From CBFGTJ01 sp965651815 (lineage in GTDB: Bacteria; Actinomycetota; Acidimicrobiia; Acidimicrobiales; Microtrichaceae), in contig CBFGTJ010000171.1 in assembly GCA_965651815.1 (NCBI GenBank), forward strand, positions 1 through 6,803: 6,803 bases of DNA, in the 5' to 3' direction. Made by a program: the position numbers and the translations under genes. Below, one piece after another: positions 6,444 through 6,803 of this stretch (its first letter is position 1; each line of letters begins with the position of its first letter). The notes beneath the pieces are model-generated. The model had not been told where the DNA came from. It did not search any database and worked only from the letters and a program-made list of their open reading frames with translations.

Positions 6444-6472
6444 GGAACTGTCGTGTCGATGGAGCTGTCGTG
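6444..6472 (+). promoter_or_regulatory. Twin GGA repeats covering the csrA ribosome-binding site
   Basis: GGAACTGTCGTG (6444-6455) and GGAGCTGTCGTG (6461-6472) match at 11 of 12 positions with a 17-base period. The second contains the csrA Shine-Dalgarno sequence (GGAG, 6461-6464) and its GTG start. Two GGA cores about 17-18 bases apart is close to the spacing a CsrA dimer is known to bridge, so the arrangement suggests CsrA represses its own translation. That function is inferred; the repeat itself is seen directly. No strong stem-loop presents the GGAs. Confidence 0.45.
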
Positions 6473-6709
6473 CTGATCCTGAGTCGCCGTCTCAACGAGT
6501 CGATCGTCATCAGCGACGACATCGTCGTCACCGTGCTCGAGGTGCGGGGCGACCAGGTCCGCCTGGGCATCCGCGCCCCGCGCCACGTGACGGTGCACCG
6601 CGAAGAGGTGCAGCGGGAGATCATGGAGGCCAACAAGGCGGCGGCGAAGGCCGCCGGTCGGGCTGCATCGGGCCTCCCGAAGCTGCCCCGCCCCGAGCGC
6701 TCCGACTGA
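6470..6709 (+). CDS. csrA: CsrA, RNA-binding translational regulator
   Basis: 79 residues from the GTG at 6470, chosen because CsrA proteins begin MLxLxR and because GGAG lies 5 bases ahead; the open frame extends upstream to 6422 but that extension is not CsrA-like. MLILSRRLNESIVI (1-14) and VHREEV (42-47) are diagnostic, and R44 is the key RNA-contacting arginine. CsrA is a homodimer that binds GGA motifs in mRNA leaders and blocks ribosome access. The N-E pair at 9-10 and the helix EANKAAAK, with Asn at 55, resemble the FliW-regulated Bacillus type rather than the enterobacterial one. Asn55 in Bacillus CsrA has been linked to FliW sensitivity (from memory). The tail past residue 60 is Ala-, Pro- and Arg-rich. 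Confidence 0.97.
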   Translation: MLILSRRLNESIVISDDIVVTVLEVRGDQVRLGIRAPRHVTVHREEVQREIMEANKAAAKAAGRAASGLPKLPRPERSD

Positions 6710-6747
6710 CCGACTCCGACCGACCAACTCGGACCGACCGCCTCGGC
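6706..6747 (+). repeat. Three imperfect 14-bp tandem repeats after csrA
   Basis: Units at 6706-6719, 6720-6733 and 6734-6747 match the middle unit (CCGACCAACTCGGA) at about 11 of 14 positions each. The second and third units each contain a CCGA-5 bases-TCGG inverted repeat. The array starts at the csrA stop codon. It may be a transcription-factor site, an mRNA 3' structure or simply slipped-strand sequence. Confidence 0.55.
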
Positions 6748-6754
6748 CCGCTGT

Positions 6755-6776
6755 CACACCCCGTTCGTAGGGTGTG
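6755..6776 (+). terminator. Perfect 7-bp stem-loop downstream of csrA, possible terminator
   Basis: CACACCC (6755-6761) and GGGTGTG (6770-6776) pair perfectly around the 8-base loop CGTTCGTA, 45 bases after the csrA stop. There is no T-run after it, so termination would have to be of the U-tract-poor kind proposed for some actinobacteria. The right arm includes TAGGGT (6768-6773), which fits a -10 hexamer (TANNNT), so the same bases might instead be a promoter or an operator for the next gene. No -35 match is seen at normal spacing. Confidence 0.4.
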
Positions 6777-6781
6777 GGTGC

Positions 6782-6803
6782 ATGTTCGAGCGGGACGGGA
6801 AGG
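6782..6803 (+). CDS. Possible start of a following gene (partial)
   Basis: An ATG at 6782 opens a frame reading MFERDGK to the end of the window. It has no convincing Shine-Dalgarno sequence. TAGGGT ends 8 bases before it, so leaderless or near-leaderless transcription is conceivable. Only seven codons are visible, so the product cannot be guessed and the call could be wrong. Confidence 0.2.

Noticed and set aside
6422..6469. Upstream extension of csrA to a TTG at 6422
   Set aside because: CsrA starts MLILSRR at GTG 6470, with GGAG 5 bases ahead. The extra residues match nothing in the family.
6459..6476. Tiny ORF MELSC overlapping the csrA start
   Set aside because: It is five codons with no Shine-Dalgarno of its own, a by-product of the GGAGCTGTCGTG repeat. 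A translational-coupling role cannot be excluded but has no support.

Overview
The window is GC-rich, plus-strand-only DNA from a flagellated bacterium. It holds the membrane export-gate section of a flagellar gene cluster, followed by a post-transcriptional regulatory pair. Several features point to an actinobacterium (Actinomycetota): G/C at nearly every third codon position, frequent GTG starts, weak or absent Shine-Dalgarno sequences on some genes, and the order fliP-fliQ-fliR-flhB-flhA running on to fliW-csrA. Genus or order cannot be assigned from this sequence alone.

Layout. Bases 1-29 hold the last codons of what is almost certainly fliP, overlapping fliQ by an ATGA junction. Then come fliQ (26-295), fliR (311-1069) and flhB (1073-2314), nearly end to end and all in one frame. 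A 162-base gap (2315-2476) follows. It is the only sizeable gap before the downstream end, and holds a weak sigma-28-like promoter candidate, small hairpins and an unusual density of GGA triplets. flhA (2477-4525) comes next. Its end overlaps a 366-residue protein (4506-5606) that looks like the flagellar SRP-type GTPase FlhF with its nucleotide-binding motifs lost. A 128-residue two-helix membrane protein of unknown function (5603-5989) is joined by stop/start overlaps to the genes on both sides. fliW (5986-6414) and csrA (6470-6709) close the cluster. After csrA there is a short tandem repeat and a perfect 7-bp stem-loop. The last 22 bases may begin another gene.

How the genes work together. 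FliP, FliQ and FliR form the export pore of the flagellar type III secretion apparatus. FlhB switches substrate class by self-cleavage at its NPTH motif. FlhA is the gate subunit that couples ion flow to export and docks chaperone-substrate complexes. FliW and CsrA form a known regulatory pair: free FliW, released as flagellin is exported, binds CsrA and relieves its repression of target mRNAs. Placing this pair in the export-gate cluster ties secretion status to translation control. The GGA-rich leaders of flhA and csrA are plausible CsrA targets within the same cluster.

The less conventional parts are the FlhF-like protein lacking a P-loop, its small membrane neighbour, the two GGA-bearing repeats at the csrA start, and the arginine-run tail of FlhB. 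No mobile element, CRISPR array, tRNA or rRNA was seen.
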